Shown: positions 8,352 through 17,189, counted from the stretch's first letter. The stretch is DNA of 64,000 nt from Mycetocola zhujimingii (GCF_003065425.1 NZ_CP026949.1:620001-684000); one strand, 5' to 3'. Notes: generated from the letters alone by a model not told the origin. Numbers and translations: made by a program.

Positions 8352-9008
8352 CTAACCGACGAGGTTGGCGGCGGCCTCGTCCATGTGCGCGATGATTGTC
8401 GTGCGGGCCGTGGCTGCGTCGCCGGTTTCGATGGCGTCGACGATCTCGCTGTGCCGGTCGACCTGCATGTTGGAAATGGCGCGGTCGGCCCCAGCGAACA
8501 TGATGGACATACGGACGGTGCCCTCGAGCGCCTGCCACGATCGCATCAGGGTCTCATTGTCGGTGAGTCGGCACAGGGTGCGGTGGAAGTTGAGGTCGGA
8601 CTCGATCCGGTCTTCGAGGCCGTCTTTGGCTGCCCGCGTCATGCCCTCGATGGCGTCGCGGAGCTCGGCGATGACGGCGGAGCGATCGGGCAGGCCGCTG
8701 AGGATTCTGGCTGCGAGGGACTCAAGCACCGCCCGAACAGCAAAGACATCGCGGATCTCCTTGTCGCTCAGGCTGCGCACGCTGAGTCGCCCCCTGGCGC
8801 CGGCGGAGACGAGGCCTTCCTGCTGCAGTTCGCGCAGTGCCTCGCGCAGCGTGCCCCGGCTGATCTGCAGCGTCTCGGACAGTTCGGTTTCGACGAGGTG
8901 TGTTCCCGGGGGAAGCTCGCCGGTTGAGATGGCGCGGCGCAGGGCATCGAGAGCCTGCTGCCTGAGGCTCGTCCGCTCGAGTCCGAGCAGGGATGCCGGT
9001 GCCACCAT
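8352..9008 (-). CDS. GntR family transcriptional regulator, FCD (FadR) subfamily
   Basis: The 218-residue protein has an N-terminal winged helix (about residues 10-78), with LRQQALDALRRAISTGELPP leading into PGTHLVETELSETLQISRGT and the recognition helix RGTLREALRELQQEGLV. An FCD ligand-binding domain (about 85-215) follows, with DLNFHRTLCRLTDN and IVDAIETGDAATARTTIIAH carrying the metal-binding His residues typical of this group. It is most likely a repressor of the transketolase / MHS carrier / TIM-barrel / SDR genes next door, released by a sugar-derived metabolite (inference). An AAAGGAA precedes the ATG. TGTCGACA palindrome DNA sits in its own promoter region, suggesting autoregulation. 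Confidence 0.9.
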   Translation of the reverse strand: MVAPASLLGLERTSLRQQALDALRRAISTGELPPGTHLVETELSETLQISRGTLREALRELQQEGLVSAGARGRLSVRSLSDKEIRDVFAVRAVLESLAARILSGLPDRSAVIAELRDAIEGMTRAAKDGLEDRIESDLNFHRTLCRLTDNETLMRSWQALEGTVRMSIMFAGADRAISNMQVDRHSEIVDAIETGDAATARTTIIAHMDEAAANLVG

Positions 9009-9028
9009 GAGTGATTCCTTTGGTCAGT

Positions 9029-9036
9029 TGTCGACA
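9029..9036. promoter_or_regulatory. Candidate FCD-GntR operator upstream of the gntR gene
   Basis: TGTCGACA is a perfect 8-bp palindrome just upstream of the gntR start, and a further TGTCAA-type half site is about 12 bases away. It matches the TGT-NN-ACA pattern of the two candidate sites at 12558 and 12592 in the divergent carrier/isomerase promoter region, as expected for one regulator acting on all of them. Confidence 0.5.
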
Positions 9037-9070
9037 TTAAGAAGTTGACATTGATGCTAGCAAAGCGCGT

Positions 9071-9103
9071 GGCGCTCGAGCGGTGTAAAACCGCTCGAGC
9101 GCC
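9071..9103. terminator. Perfect 14-bp hairpin downstream of the transketolase genes
   Basis: GGCGCTCGAGCGGT at 9071-9084 pairs perfectly with ACCGCTCGAGCGCC at 9090-9103 around a 5-base loop. It lies just past the stop of the transketolase C-terminal subunit gene, reading on the minus strand, and before the gntR promoter. There is no T run, so it may act with Rho or stabilise the 3' end. Confidence 0.55.
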
Positions 9104-9125
9104 GTGCTTCCCCCTGTGGCCGCAT

Positions 9126-10121
9126 TCAATCGAGTTCGGAGAGGACTGTTGCGACGATTTTGTCGACCGACAGTCCGTAACGGTCGTGCAGTGTGGGCAG
9201 CGCCCCAGCGGCGAGGAACTCGTCGGGGAGCCCGATCGGCACCACCCGCTTGCCGAGTCCCGCCCGCACCGTCGCGCTCGCGACGGTCTCGAACAGCCCG
9301 CCGACGACCGAGTGGTTCTCAAGCGTCACGGCGAGGCGGTTGGTGTTGATCGCCCCGAGTACCGTCTCGCTGTCGAATGGCTTGATCGTCGGGGTGTGCA
9401 CGACCGCGACGTCCACTTTGTGTTTGGCGAGAGCATCCGCCGCCTGAAGCGCGCGCATCGTCATCAGCCCGCTGGAGATAAAGACGACGTCGGTGCCGCC
9501 ACGCAGCTCCTTGGCCTTGCCGAGTTCGAACGAGTAGTCATACTCGTCGAGCACGGTCGGCACCTTGCCGCGCAACAGGCGCAGGTAGGTGGGGCCGTCG
9601 CTCGCCGCGAGCTGCGGCACAGCCTGCTCGATATCGACCGAGTCACACGGGTCGACGATGGTGAGGTTCGGCATGCCGCGGAAGATCGCCATGTCCTCGG
9701 TGGCCTGGTGGCTCGGACCGTACCCGGTGGTGAGACCGGGCAGGCCGCCGACGATGTTGACGTTGAGGTTGGGCTCGGCGATGTCGAGGCAGAGGAAGTC
9801 ATACGCACGCCGCGCCGCGAACACCGAGTAGGTGGATGCGAACGGCACGAGTCCGGTCTCAGCGAACCCGGCGGCCGCACCGAACAGCAGCTGCTCGGCC
9901 ATGCCCATCTGGAAGAACCGCTCCGGGAACGCCTGGGCGAAGATGTGCATGTCGGTGTACTTGCCGAGGTCGGCGGTGAGGCCGACGATCCTGTCGTTCT
10001 CCTCGGCCGCCTTCACCAGCGCGTGCCCGAAGGGGGTCGGTGCCGTCTTCTGGCCGGGGTCGGCGAACGAGGCGATCATCGCCGAGGTCTTGAGCTTCGG
10101 TGTTGAGGTTGTCGTGCTCAT
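9126..10121 (-). CDS. Transketolase C-terminal subunit (split transketolase, PP and C domains)
   Basis: This 331-residue protein equals the pyrimidine-binding and C-terminal domains of transketolase. Recognisable parts are TPFGHALVKAAEENDRIVGL, the cofactor-activating glutamate region MGMAEQLLFGAAAGFAETG, FASTYSVFAARRAYDFLCLD, and the C-domain AVTLENHSVVGGLFETVASA. Split transketolases of this kind occur in specialised sugar pathways (for example apulose-4-phosphate or sulfosugar transketolases) rather than the main pentose phosphate pathway. The ATG at 10121 overlaps the stop of the N-terminal subunit gene by 4 bases (ATGA), so the two subunits are made together. Substrate unknown. Confidence 0.9.
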   Translation of the reverse strand: MSTTTSTPKLKTSAMIASFADPGQKTAPTPFGHALVKAAEENDRIVGLTADLGKYTDMHIFAQAFPERFFQMGMAEQLLFGAAAGFAETGLVPFASTYSVFAARRAYDFLCLDIAEPNLNVNIVGGLPGLTTGYGPSHQATEDMAIFRGMPNLTIVDPCDSVDIEQAVPQLAASDGPTYLRLLRGKVPTVLDEYDYSFELGKAKELRGGTDVVFISSGLMTMRALQAADALAKHKVDVAVVHTPTIKPFDSETVLGAINTNRLAVTLENHSVVGGLFETVASATVRAGLGKRVVPIGLPDEFLAAGALPTLHDRYGLSVDKIVATVLSELD

Positions 10122-11029
10122 GAGCGAGCCGTCCCTTCGTGTGCAGCGGCCTCGAAGCCCGCGGTCAGCTGGTCGCGGCAGATCTGCCACTCGCTCTCGT
10201 CGATGCGCATGAAGTGCGCCTTCTCCCGGTTCTCGAGCAACGGCACACCGCGGCCGACGAGCGTGTCACAGAGGATCATCGAAGGCCGGCCGGTGGCGGA
10301 TGCCTGCTCGCTCGCGTTCGAGAACGCCCGGACGAGCTGCTCAGGATCGTTGCCGTCCACCCGCTGCGTGAACCAGCCGAACGCTTCCCACTTCTCGGTG
10401 ACCGGTTCGGTGCTGAGCACGGTGTCGGTCTTGCCGTCGGCCTGGAGCGCGTTGATGTCGACCATCGCGGTGAGGTTGCCGAGCTGGTGGTGGTGCGCGC
10501 CCATCGCGGCTTCCCAGGTTGAGCCCTCGTCCAGCTCGCCGTCGGAGAGGAAGTTGAACACCCGGGCGTCCGAGCCCTGGAAGCGCAGGCCGAGCGCCAT
10601 GCCGACGGCGACGCCGAGTCCGTGGCCGAGCGAGCCGCCCGAGATCTCCATCCCTGGCGTGTAGCTCGCCATGCCGGACATCGGCAGTCGCGAGTCGTCG
10701 GACCCGTAGGTGTCGAGTTCATCGACCGGGACGATGCCCGCCTCGGCCAGCGCCGCGTAGTGGCCGATGGCGTAGTGCCCGGTCGAGAGCAGGAATCGGT
10801 CCCTGCCCTCCCACTCGGGCTCGTCCGGCCTGAACCGCAACTGGTCGGCGTAGACGGCGGCCATGATGTCGGCGGAACCGAGCGCCTGGCCGACGTAGCC
10901 CTGGCCCTGCACCTCTCCCATGTTGAGTGCGTAGTGGCGCATCCGGTAGGCGGCTGCGCCGACCCGCTCGACGCGATCCTCGAGTGAGGCGGCGGCGGCC
11001 GGTGGCCGCTCGTGTGTGAGCTGGCTCAT
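10118..11029 (-). CDS. Transketolase N-terminal subunit (split transketolase, thiamine-diphosphate-binding domain)
   Basis: The 303-residue protein is the thiamine-diphosphate/Mg-binding half of a split transketolase. ISGGSLGHGLGVAVGMALGL and FLSDGELDEGSTWEAAMGA followed by LTAMVDINALQADG form the cofactor motif. The usual GDG opening is SDG here, a mild variant. GAAGGAG precedes the ATG at 11029. The gene lies 1 base after the stop of the MHS carrier gene, so carrier and both enzyme subunits form one operon. The carrier presumably imports the substrate or a precursor. Confidence 0.9.
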   Translation of the reverse strand: MSQLTHERPPAAAASLEDRVERVGAAAYRMRHYALNMGEVQGQGYVGQALGSADIMAAVYADQLRFRPDEPEWEGRDRFLLSTGHYAIGHYAALAEAGIVPVDELDTYGSDDSRLPMSGMASYTPGMEISGGSLGHGLGVAVGMALGLRFQGSDARVFNFLSDGELDEGSTWEAAMGAHHHQLGNLTAMVDINALQADGKTDTVLSTEPVTEKWEAFGWFTQRVDGNDPEQLVRAFSNASEQASATGRPSMILCDTLVGRGVPLLENREKAHFMRIDESEWQICRDQLTAGFEAAAHEGTARS

Positions 11030-11030
11030 G

Positions 11031-12479
11031 TCAGGACACTCCTTCGTGGCTGGTGGGGGTGACGCGAGCGGCATCCGTGTGCTCCGAGGCATCCGCCCGG
11101 CGTGCGGCGTGCGAGTGCCGGGCGGCGCTCGAACCCTCGGTGGACACTGCCCGGTGCGCGACGTCGGCGGTCGTGGCCTGGTCGGCGAGCTGGCGTTCGC
11201 GCTTGCCCCAGGTCTCCCGGGTGATGAGCGCCGCCCAGAGGCCGATCGCCGCGTAGAAGCTGAACAGCAGCGCCGGTCCGACCCAGCCCATCCCGATGAA
11301 GAGGAGAGTGGTGACGAACGGGGTGAAGCCGGCGACCATAGCCGAGATCTGGTAGGCCAGTGATGCGCCCGACGACCTCGTGTTCGCATTGAACAGCTCG
11401 GGGAACCACGCGCCCTGTGCGCCGGCCAGTGAGTTCTGGCAGATGGCGTACGAGATCACCATCGTGGCGATGATGACCGGGAAGAGGCCGGTGTTGACGA
11501 GCAGGAACATCGGGATGCCGTAGAGCATGGCGAACAGGCACGACCAGATGTAGACCGGCCGCCGGCCGACACGGTCGGTGAGCCTGCCCCAGGCCATGGT
11601 GGCGAAGATGCCGATTCCGGATGCCACCACCAGGCCGATGAGGGTCTCCGACTTGTCTGCAAGCTCTGTGGTGTGCAGGTACGAGATCATGTACGTGATC
11701 GACACCGCGTAGCCCGCTGTCTCGGCGATCCGCAGGCCGATGCCGCGGACGATGTTGCGCCAGTCGGTCTTGATGACCTCGATGATTGGGTTCTTGACGA
11801 TCTGGCCGTGTTCCTTGACGTCTTCGAAGACGGGGGACTCGGGGACCTTCGCGCGGATGATGAGTCCGACGGCGACGAGCACGATGCTCGCGAGGAACGG
11901 GACCCGCCAGGCCCAGTCGCCGCCGAGCGATCCGCTGGCGAGGAAGACGAGGTTGGCGAGCAGGAGCCCGACCGGGAAGCCGGCCTGGACGATGCTCGTG
12001 TACTTGCCCTTCTGCTTCCACGGCGCGTGTTCGTAGCTCATCAGGATCGCGCCGCCCCACTCGGCGCCGAACGCGAGGCCCTGGACGATGCGTACGAGCA
12101 CCAGCAGGATCGGGGCGATGATGCCCGCCGTCTGATAGGTCGGCAGGAGCCCGATCGCGAACGTCGCGAGGCCCATCAGGATGAGGGATGCCACAAGCAC
12201 GGGCTTTCGGCCGAGCTTGTCGCCGAGGTGACCGCCGATGATGCCGCCGATCGGGCGGGCGGCGAAGCCGACACCCAGCGTGGCGAAAGCCGCGAGGGTG
12301 CCGGTGACCGGGTCTCCGCCCGGGAAGAAGGCGGTGCCGAAGTAGAGGGCCGCTGCCGTGCCGAAGCCGATGAAGTCGTAGGTCTCGATGACTGCGCCCA
12401 CACCGGAGCCGATGGCCACTTTTCGGGCATCTTTCGTTCCCGAGACTGGTCCGCGCATTGTCAGAGCGTCGTTGCTCAT
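11031..12479 (-). CDS. MFS transporter, metabolite:H+ symporter (MHS/ShiA-like) family
   Basis: The 482-residue protein has about 12 membrane helices. MHS-type marks are the N-terminal IGSGVGAVIETYDFIGFGTA, the loop 2-3 motif GGHLGDKLGRKPVLV, and GLAFGAEWGGAILMSYEHAP, with a second RLTDRVGRRPVYI loop midway. The family imports small organic acids and sugar acids with protons. The last 60 residues are hydrophilic and rich in His, Ala and Thr. The start MSNDALT has GAAAGG upstream. It heads the operon carrier / transketolase N / transketolase C and is divergent from the TIM-barrel isomerase gene. The promoter region between them holds two GntR-type palindromes. Confidence 0.9.
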   Translation of the reverse strand: MSNDALTMRGPVSGTKDARKVAIGSGVGAVIETYDFIGFGTAAALYFGTAFFPGGDPVTGTLAAFATLGVGFAARPIGGIIGGHLGDKLGRKPVLVASLILMGLATFAIGLLPTYQTAGIIAPILLVLVRIVQGLAFGAEWGGAILMSYEHAPWKQKGKYTSIVQAGFPVGLLLANLVFLASGSLGGDWAWRVPFLASIVLVAVGLIIRAKVPESPVFEDVKEHGQIVKNPIIEVIKTDWRNIVRGIGLRIAETAGYAVSITYMISYLHTTELADKSETLIGLVVASGIGIFATMAWGRLTDRVGRRPVYIWSCLFAMLYGIPMFLLVNTGLFPVIIATMVISYAICQNSLAGAQGAWFPELFNANTRSSGASLAYQISAMVAGFTPFVTTLLFIGMGWVGPALLFSFYAAIGLWAALITRETWGKRERQLADQATTADVAHRAVSTEGSSAARHSHAARRADASEHTDAARVTPTSHEGVS

Positions 12480-12557
12480 TGAAATACCTTTCAATCGCTG
12501 TGACTGTCGACCGCCGACAGCATCACGTTCAGGACAGTCTGAGCTTCTTGATCGAGC

Positions 12558-12566
12558 TTGTCAACA
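12558..12566. promoter_or_regulatory. Candidate GntR operator over the carrier promoter
   Basis: TTGTCAACA contains TGT-CA-ACA. On the minus strand the same bases give TTGACA, a good -35 box for the carrier operon, so a bound repressor would cover the promoter. Confidence 0.5.
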
Positions 12567-12591
12567 GGCAACATAAAACTGCTAGCCGTTG

Positions 12592-12603
12592 ACTGTTGAC
12601 AGT
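12592..12603. promoter_or_regulatory. Candidate GntR operator over the TIM-barrel / SDR promoter
   Basis: ACTGT-TG-ACAGT is a 5+5 inverted repeat. TTGACT (12589-12594) and TAGTCT (12612-12617), 17 bases apart, make a plausible promoter for the plus-strand genes. The inverted repeat begins inside the -35 box and runs into the spacer, which is a good position for repression. Confidence 0.5.
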
Positions 12604-12663
12604 GAAATCCGTAGTCTCGATTCACCGCGGTTGTCACTCACCGCTGACACTCAGAGGATCACA

Positions 12664-13530
12664 ATGACGTTTAACCCTCGCCTCGGCTGCTCGACGATCA
12701 GCTTCCGGCACCAGCGCCTGGCCGACGCGCTCGCCACAATTCGCGCGGCAGGCTTCGAGGAGGTCGACCTCGGCGCGCTGCCCGGCGTCTGCGACCACGT
12801 CCCCTTTGTTCTTGATGCGGATGCCGTCGGCGCTGTCGCCGAGACGGTACTCTCCTCAGGGCTGCGCGTGCGTTCGGTCAACGGCGATATCGGTGACCTG
12901 AACCGCGTGCTCTCAGCTCATGAGCGGGCGGCCCGGCGGGAGCACCTCGACATGCTGCTCTCGCTCACTCGGGCCATCGGCGCGCGGGCGCTCGTGCTGC
13001 CGTGCGGCGCGCTCGATCACGAACCCCTCCGCAGCCTCGACCAGGACCTCGACACCGTCGCCGCCGAATTGATCGCCGCGTCGGACCGAGCCCGAGAGGT
13101 CGGGGTGGAGCTCTGGACCGAGTCGCTCCACTTCCTCCGGCTGTGCTGGAACATCGACCGCGCGGCCCGACTCACCGGCCGGCTCACGGGTACCGGCGTG
13201 GGCATCGTGATGGACTTCAGCCACGTCACGGCATCCGGTGGATCGCCGATCGACTTCGTGGACCGCTTCGGCCCGGCCATCAGGCATGTTCACCTGCGTG
13301 ACGCCGTGCCGGGCAACATCCGTCTCAGCATCGGCAACGGTGTCGCCGACTTCGCCGGTGGGCTGCGGGCGCTCGCCGAGTCGGGTTATCGCGGGCACTT
13401 CTCACTCGAGCTGGAGACCGGCGACGTGACGGATGCCGAGCGGCCGGCGGCGGCCGTCGCGGCGGCATCCGTTCTCTCGCCCCTTCTCGGAACTCGCACC
13501 GATCCCGCCCTTCACTCTCTACTCTTCTGA
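12664..13530 (+). CDS. Sugar phosphate isomerase/epimerase family (xylose-isomerase-like TIM barrel)
   Basis: The 288-residue protein begins MTFNPRLGCSTISFRHQRLA, typical of the AP-endonuclease-2 / xylose-isomerase-like TIM-barrel family. Barrel strands carry metal-ligand candidates: E in GVELWTESLHF, D and H in GIVMDFSHVTASGG, H in IRHVHLRDAV and E in GHFSLELETGD. Such enzymes isomerise or epimerise sugars and keto acids using a divalent metal. The start at 12664 has AGAGGA upstream; longer in-frame starts lack one. It precedes an SDR gene by 27 bases and is divergent from the carrier/transketolase operon, which suggests a shared sugar catabolic route. Confidence 0.85.
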   Translation: MTFNPRLGCSTISFRHQRLADALATIRAAGFEEVDLGALPGVCDHVPFVLDADAVGAVAETVLSSGLRVRSVNGDIGDLNRVLSAHERAARREHLDMLLSLTRAIGARALVLPCGALDHEPLRSLDQDLDTVAAELIAASDRAREVGVELWTESLHFLRLCWNIDRAARLTGRLTGTGVGIVMDFSHVTASGGSPIDFVDRFGPAIRHVHLRDAVPGNIRLSIGNGVADFAGGLRALAESGYRGHFSLELETGDVTDAERPAAAVAAASVLSPLLGTRTDPALHSLLF

Positions 13531-13557
13531 CTGCCCAATCGATCTCAAGGAGACATC

Positions 13558-14334
13558 ATGACCGACAACATCCAGCGCACCGCCGTTCTCACGGGCGCTA
13601 CCTCCGACCGCGGAATCGGTGTGACCACCGCCAGGCGTTACGCCCGCGAGGGGTGGGCGATCGTCATTCTCGATCTCGACGGGGAGAAGTCCACGGCGGT
13701 CGCGGCGGAGATCAGCGCGGAGTTCGGGGTGCCGGCGTTTGGGCACCGGGTCGATGTGGCTGATGAGGCGTCGGTGCTCGCCGCCCAGGAAGCCGTTGCC
13801 GGCGAGGTGTCGGCCGGGCGGCTGCCCGCGATCGGAGCGCTCGCGAACATCGCGGGCATCACGTCGCCGGTGCCGTTCCTCGAGACCACGCTCGAGCTGT
13901 GGAACAAGGTGATGGCCGTCAACGCTACGGGCACCTACCTGGTGACGAAGGCGTTCCTGCCGGCGATGATCGAGAACCAGTGGGGGCGTATCGTGAACAT
14001 GTCGTCGGTGTCGGCGCAGCGTGGTGGTGGCGTGTTCGGCAAGGTGCCGTACTCGGCGGCGAAGGCGGCGATCCTCGGGTTCACGAAGGCACTCGCGCGG
14101 GAGCTCGGCGACAACGGCGTGACGGTGAACGCGGTGACGCCCGGTGCGGTCGACACGAACATCCGCGTGGGCAGCACGCCGGAACAGGAGGAGGCGATTG
14201 CGGCGGGCATTCCGCTCGGGCGCACGGCGACTGCCGAGGAGGTCGCCGCCGTGATCACGTTCCTGTCGTCGCAGGACGCCGGCTACGTCACCGGGACCAC
14301 CGTCGACATCAACGGTGGCAGCCACATCCACTAG
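13558..14334 (+). CDS. SDR family oxidoreductase (FabG-like)
   Basis: The 258-residue classical SDR has TGATSDRGIGVTTARRYA as its cofactor motif, NIAGI in place of NNAG, a catalytic serine in NMSSVSAQRG, and the pair YSAAK. The end TTVDINGGSHIH matches the family's C-terminus. It probably oxidises or reduces a sugar-derived hydroxyl in the pathway served by the neighbouring isomerase and split transketolase (inference from context). AAGGAGA precedes the ATG. The Asp after the second beta strand (ILDLDG) favours NAD(H) over NADP(H). Confidence 0.9.
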   Translation: MTDNIQRTAVLTGATSDRGIGVTTARRYAREGWAIVILDLDGEKSTAVAAEISAEFGVPAFGHRVDVADEASVLAAQEAVAGEVSAGRLPAIGALANIAGITSPVPFLETTLELWNKVMAVNATGTYLVTKAFLPAMIENQWGRIVNMSSVSAQRGGGVFGKVPYSAAKAAILGFTKALARELGDNGVTVNAVTPGAVDTNIRVGSTPEQEEAIAAGIPLGRTATAEEVAAVITFLSSQDAGYVTGTTVDINGGSHIH

Positions 14335-14354
14335 TCACCCCGGCGCGCCCTCCA

Positions 14355-14437
14355 CTCGAGCGCTGCACTTCCAGCGTTGCGCTGCAGATGCTTCTGCAGC
14401 GCCGGACAAGAATGTGCCGCGCTCGGTGCGTGAACCC
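14355..14437. repeat. H3 palindromic repeat, copy B
   Basis: Same element as at 8238. The inner hairpin GCGCTGCAGA-TGCT-TCTGCAGCGC is intact; the right flank has diverged (GCCGGACAAGAATG where other copies have GCTGGGCAAGGATC). It lies between the SDR gene and the alkaline phosphatase gene, both on the plus strand. Confidence 0.8.
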
Positions 14438-14559
14438 GCTGGGTGCTCAACGGTCACGCCCGGTTTGGTGCCCGTTCACGCGGAGTTTGCCCGTGCCCGC
14501 TTGGGTGGGAGCGTCCGCCGCTCGACGGACGCGAGACTCTCACAGGGGAACAACCAACA

Positions 14560-16461
14560 ATGCATGCACCTGACACCGTGCGCCGGCGCCGAATCGTGAC
14601 GTCCGTGGCATCCGCAATGCTGATCGCGGGGATCAGCATTGCCTCTCCGCTCGCCGCCTTCGCGGCGCCCGACGACAATGGCGGAGCAGCGCGCAACGAC
14701 TCGGACCAGACCGAGGCGCTGCGACAGTCGATTCTCGACAGCGACGCGAAGAACGTCATCCTGCTCATCGGCGATGGGATGGGCGACAGCGAGATCACCG
14801 TCGCTCGCAACTACGCCGAGGGCGCCGCTGGTGAGTTCGCCGGAATCGACGCACTGCCGCTGACCGGCCAGTACACGACGTACGCGCTCAACAAGGACGG
14901 CACCCCCAACTACGCGTCCGAGTCGGCGTCGACGGCATCCGGCTGGTCGACGGGAACCAAGACTTACAACGGGGCGCTCTCGGTCGACATCGCGGGTGAG
15001 GCCCAGTCGACGCTGCTCGAACTCGCCAAGGCGAACGGGCTGAAGACGGGCAACGTGTCGACGGCGGAGATTCAGGATGCCACGCCGGGCGCGGAGATCG
15101 CGCACGTGTCGGCGCGGTCCTGCTACGGGCCGACGGCCACCACGAAGACCTGCCCTGAGGCGGCGCTGGAGAACGGCGGGCTCGGCTCGATCTCGGAGCA
15201 GTTGCTCAACGTGCGCCCCGACGTGACGCTCGGTGGTGGGTCGAAGACCTTCAACGAAAAGGCGGTTGCAGGGCCGTGGCAGGGGCAGACGCTGTTCGAC
15301 CAGGCCGAAGAGCGCGGCTACCAGCTCGTGAACGACGCTGCTTCGCTCGCCGCGGTGTCGGCGGCCGACGCGACGGCGCCGGTGCTCGGCCTCTTCACCG
15401 AGGGCAACTTTCCGACCCGCTGGGTCGGGCCCGAGGCCACGGTGGGCGGCGGAGACCTCGCTCCGGTCAGCTGCACCGAGAACCCCGCGCGGCTCGACAC
15501 CGGACTCTCCCTCGGATCGTTGACCAGCAAGGCCATCGACCTGCTGGCATCCGACGACCAGGGCTTCTTCCTCCAGGTCGAGGGCGCGAGCATCGACAAG
15601 CGCGACCACGCTGCGGATGCCTGCGGCCAGATCGGTGAGACCGTCGACCTGGATGAGGCGGTGCAGGAGGCGCTCGAGTTCGCGAAGGCCGACGGTGACA
15701 CCCTCGTCGTCGTGACCGCTGACCACGCGCACACGAGCCAGATCCTCGGTTCGACGCCTCCCGGTTTGAGCGCACACCTGCTCACCGAAGAGGGCCAGCC
15801 GATGATCGTTGGCTACGGCACGGCTGAGGCTGGCGAGTCGCAGCAGCACACGGGTTCGCAGGTGCGCATCGCCGGGTACGGACCGGGTGCGGCCAATGTC
15901 GTCGGGCTCACCGACCAGACCGACCTGTTCTTCACCTCCGCGAACTCACTGTCGTTGAACCGTGACCTGGCCTCATTGAGTGCGGATGCCACGCTGTCGC
16001 TGTCCGCGTCGGCCGTGAAGCCCGGCGAGGAATTCACGGCCACGGTCGACGGTCTGGACGCCGACTGGCAGGTGGGTGGCGTGATCGAATCCGACCCGGT
16101 CGACCTCGGCCAGGCCGACGTTCTGCGGGGTGACGCATCGTTCACGGTGACGGCGCCCGCCGAGTTGGGGGAGCACACGGTTACCCTCACCGGGGTGCAG
16201 ACGGGAACCGTGCTGACGGCATCCGTCGTTGTCGCTGAAGACCCGGCGTCGGTGCCGGTGCCTGTGCCGGCGGCGCCGGCTGATCCTGCGGCGGGGGCTG
16301 CGGGTTCGGGTGCCGGGGGCGGCTCGGGTGTGGGCGGCTCGGGTGTGCTCGGCTCGACGGGTGCGGTGGTCGGTCCGCTGGCGGCGCTCGCCGCGCTGCT
16401 GATGGCGGCCGGCACGGTGCTCGCACTGCGGCACCGGCGCAGGCAGGGGCAGCTCGCGTAG
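14560..16461 (+). CDS. Secreted, probably wall-anchored alkaline phosphatase
   Basis: The 633-residue protein has a signal peptide ([20 protein letters not shown] then AAFAAP), then an alkaline phosphatase domain with [13 protein letters not shown] and [19 protein letters not shown] around the catalytic serine (S122, preceded by Glu where E. coli PhoA has Asp). Later metal-site segments are [18 protein letters not shown] and [12 protein letters not shown] beta-rich domain follows (about 490-580), then a Pro/Gly-rich stretch, LGSTG, a hydrophobic helix and [10 protein letters not shown]. That C-terminus looks like a sortase signal of the LxxTG type. The start [11 protein letters not shown] has AGGGGA upstream. 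It would release phosphate from organic phosphates outside the cell. Confidence 0.9.
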   Translation: MHAPDTVRRRRIVTSVASAMLIAGISIASPLAAFAAPDDNGGAARNDSDQTEALRQSILDSDAKNVILLIGDGMGDSEITVARNYAEGAAGEFAGIDALPLTGQYTTYALNKDGTPNYASESASTASGWSTGTKTYNGALSVDIAGEAQSTLLELAKANGLKTGNVSTAEIQDATPGAEIAHVSARSCYGPTATTKTCPEAALENGGLGSISEQLLNVRPDVTLGGGSKTFNEKAVAGPWQGQTLFDQAEERGYQLVNDAASLAAVSAADATAPVLGLFTEGNFPTRWVGPEATVGGGDLAPVSCTENPARLDTGLSLGSLTSKAIDLLASDDQGFFLQVEGASIDKRDHAADACGQIGETVDLDEAVQEALEFAKADGDTLVVVTADHAHTSQILGSTPPGLSAHLLTEEGQPMIVGYGTAEAGESQQHTGSQVRIAGYGPGAANVVGLTDQTDLFFTSANSLSLNRDLASLSADATLSLSASAVKPGEEFTATVDGLDADWQVGGVIESDPVDLGQADVLRGDASFTVTAPAELGEHTVTLTGVQTGTVLTASVVVAEDPASVPVPVPAAPADPAAGAAGSGAGGGSGVGGSGVLGSTGAVVGPLAALAALLMAAGTVLALRHRRRQGQLA

Positions 16462-16570
16462 GGGGTCGTTCGTTCAGCCGCTCAGCGGGGCCGGTGAGTC
16501 GCGGGGGCGGCTGCCGGCCCCGCTGGTCTCTGTCGGTCTCGCTGCCGGCAGCTGTGCCTCACGCGATCCA

Positions 16571-17189
16571 CTCGAGCGCTGCACTTCCAGCGTTGCGCTG
16601 CAGATGCTTCTGCAGCGCTGGGCAAGGATCTGCAGCGCTCGGTGCGCACCCGCACTCGCGCGCACCCGCGCACCCGCACTCGGCGTGCACCCGCGCTCGC
16701 CGAACCCAGCCGCGCGACCGTCGGCATCCGTTTCGTGGGGATGCCGTCACGCCATTTACTTGAGCGCCGCACTTCCAGCGTTGCGCTGCAGATGCTTCTG
16801 CAGCGCTGGGCAATGATCTGCCGCGCTCGGTGCGCACCCGCGCTCGCCGAACCCAGCCGCGCGACCGCGGCATCCGTTTTCGTTGGGATGCCGTCACGCC
16901 ATTTACTCGACCGCTGCACTTCCAGCGTTGCGCTGCAGATGCTTCTGCAGCGCTGGGCAAGGATCTGCCGCGCTCGATGCGCACCCGCGCTCGGGGACAC
17001 CCGCGCACCCGTGCTGGCGGGCACCTGCGCTCGCCGCGCACCCGCGCTCGCCGAACCCAGCCGCGCGACCGCGGCATCCGTTTTCATTGGGTTGCAGTCG
17101 CGCCATCTACTCGAGCGCTGCACTTCCAGCGTTGCGCTGCAGATGCTTCTGCAGCGCTGGGCAAGGATCTGCCGCGCTCGATGCGTCCG
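16571..17189. repeat. Tandem array of four H3 palindromic repeat units (copies C-F)
   Basis: Copies of the about 75-bp H3 palindrome start near 16571, 16759, 16905 and 17110. They are joined by a conserved linker containing CGCTCGCCGAACCCAGCCGC and then CGGCATCC...GGATGCCG, itself a second inverted repeat. Spacing is 188, 146 and 205 bases. The difference is due to a variable number of CGCACCCG-like short repeats. The array fills almost the whole gap between the convergent alkaline phosphatase and ABM genes, and its last copy ends at the ABM stop codon. Open frames cross it on both strands but only translate the repeats. Confidence 0.85.

Noticed and set aside
16571-17189. Possible CRISPR array or integron attC cluster
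   Set aside because: Units are 146-205 bases apart with conserved, not unique, spacers. No cas or integrase gene is near, and no RYYYAAC/GTTRRRY core sites are seen.
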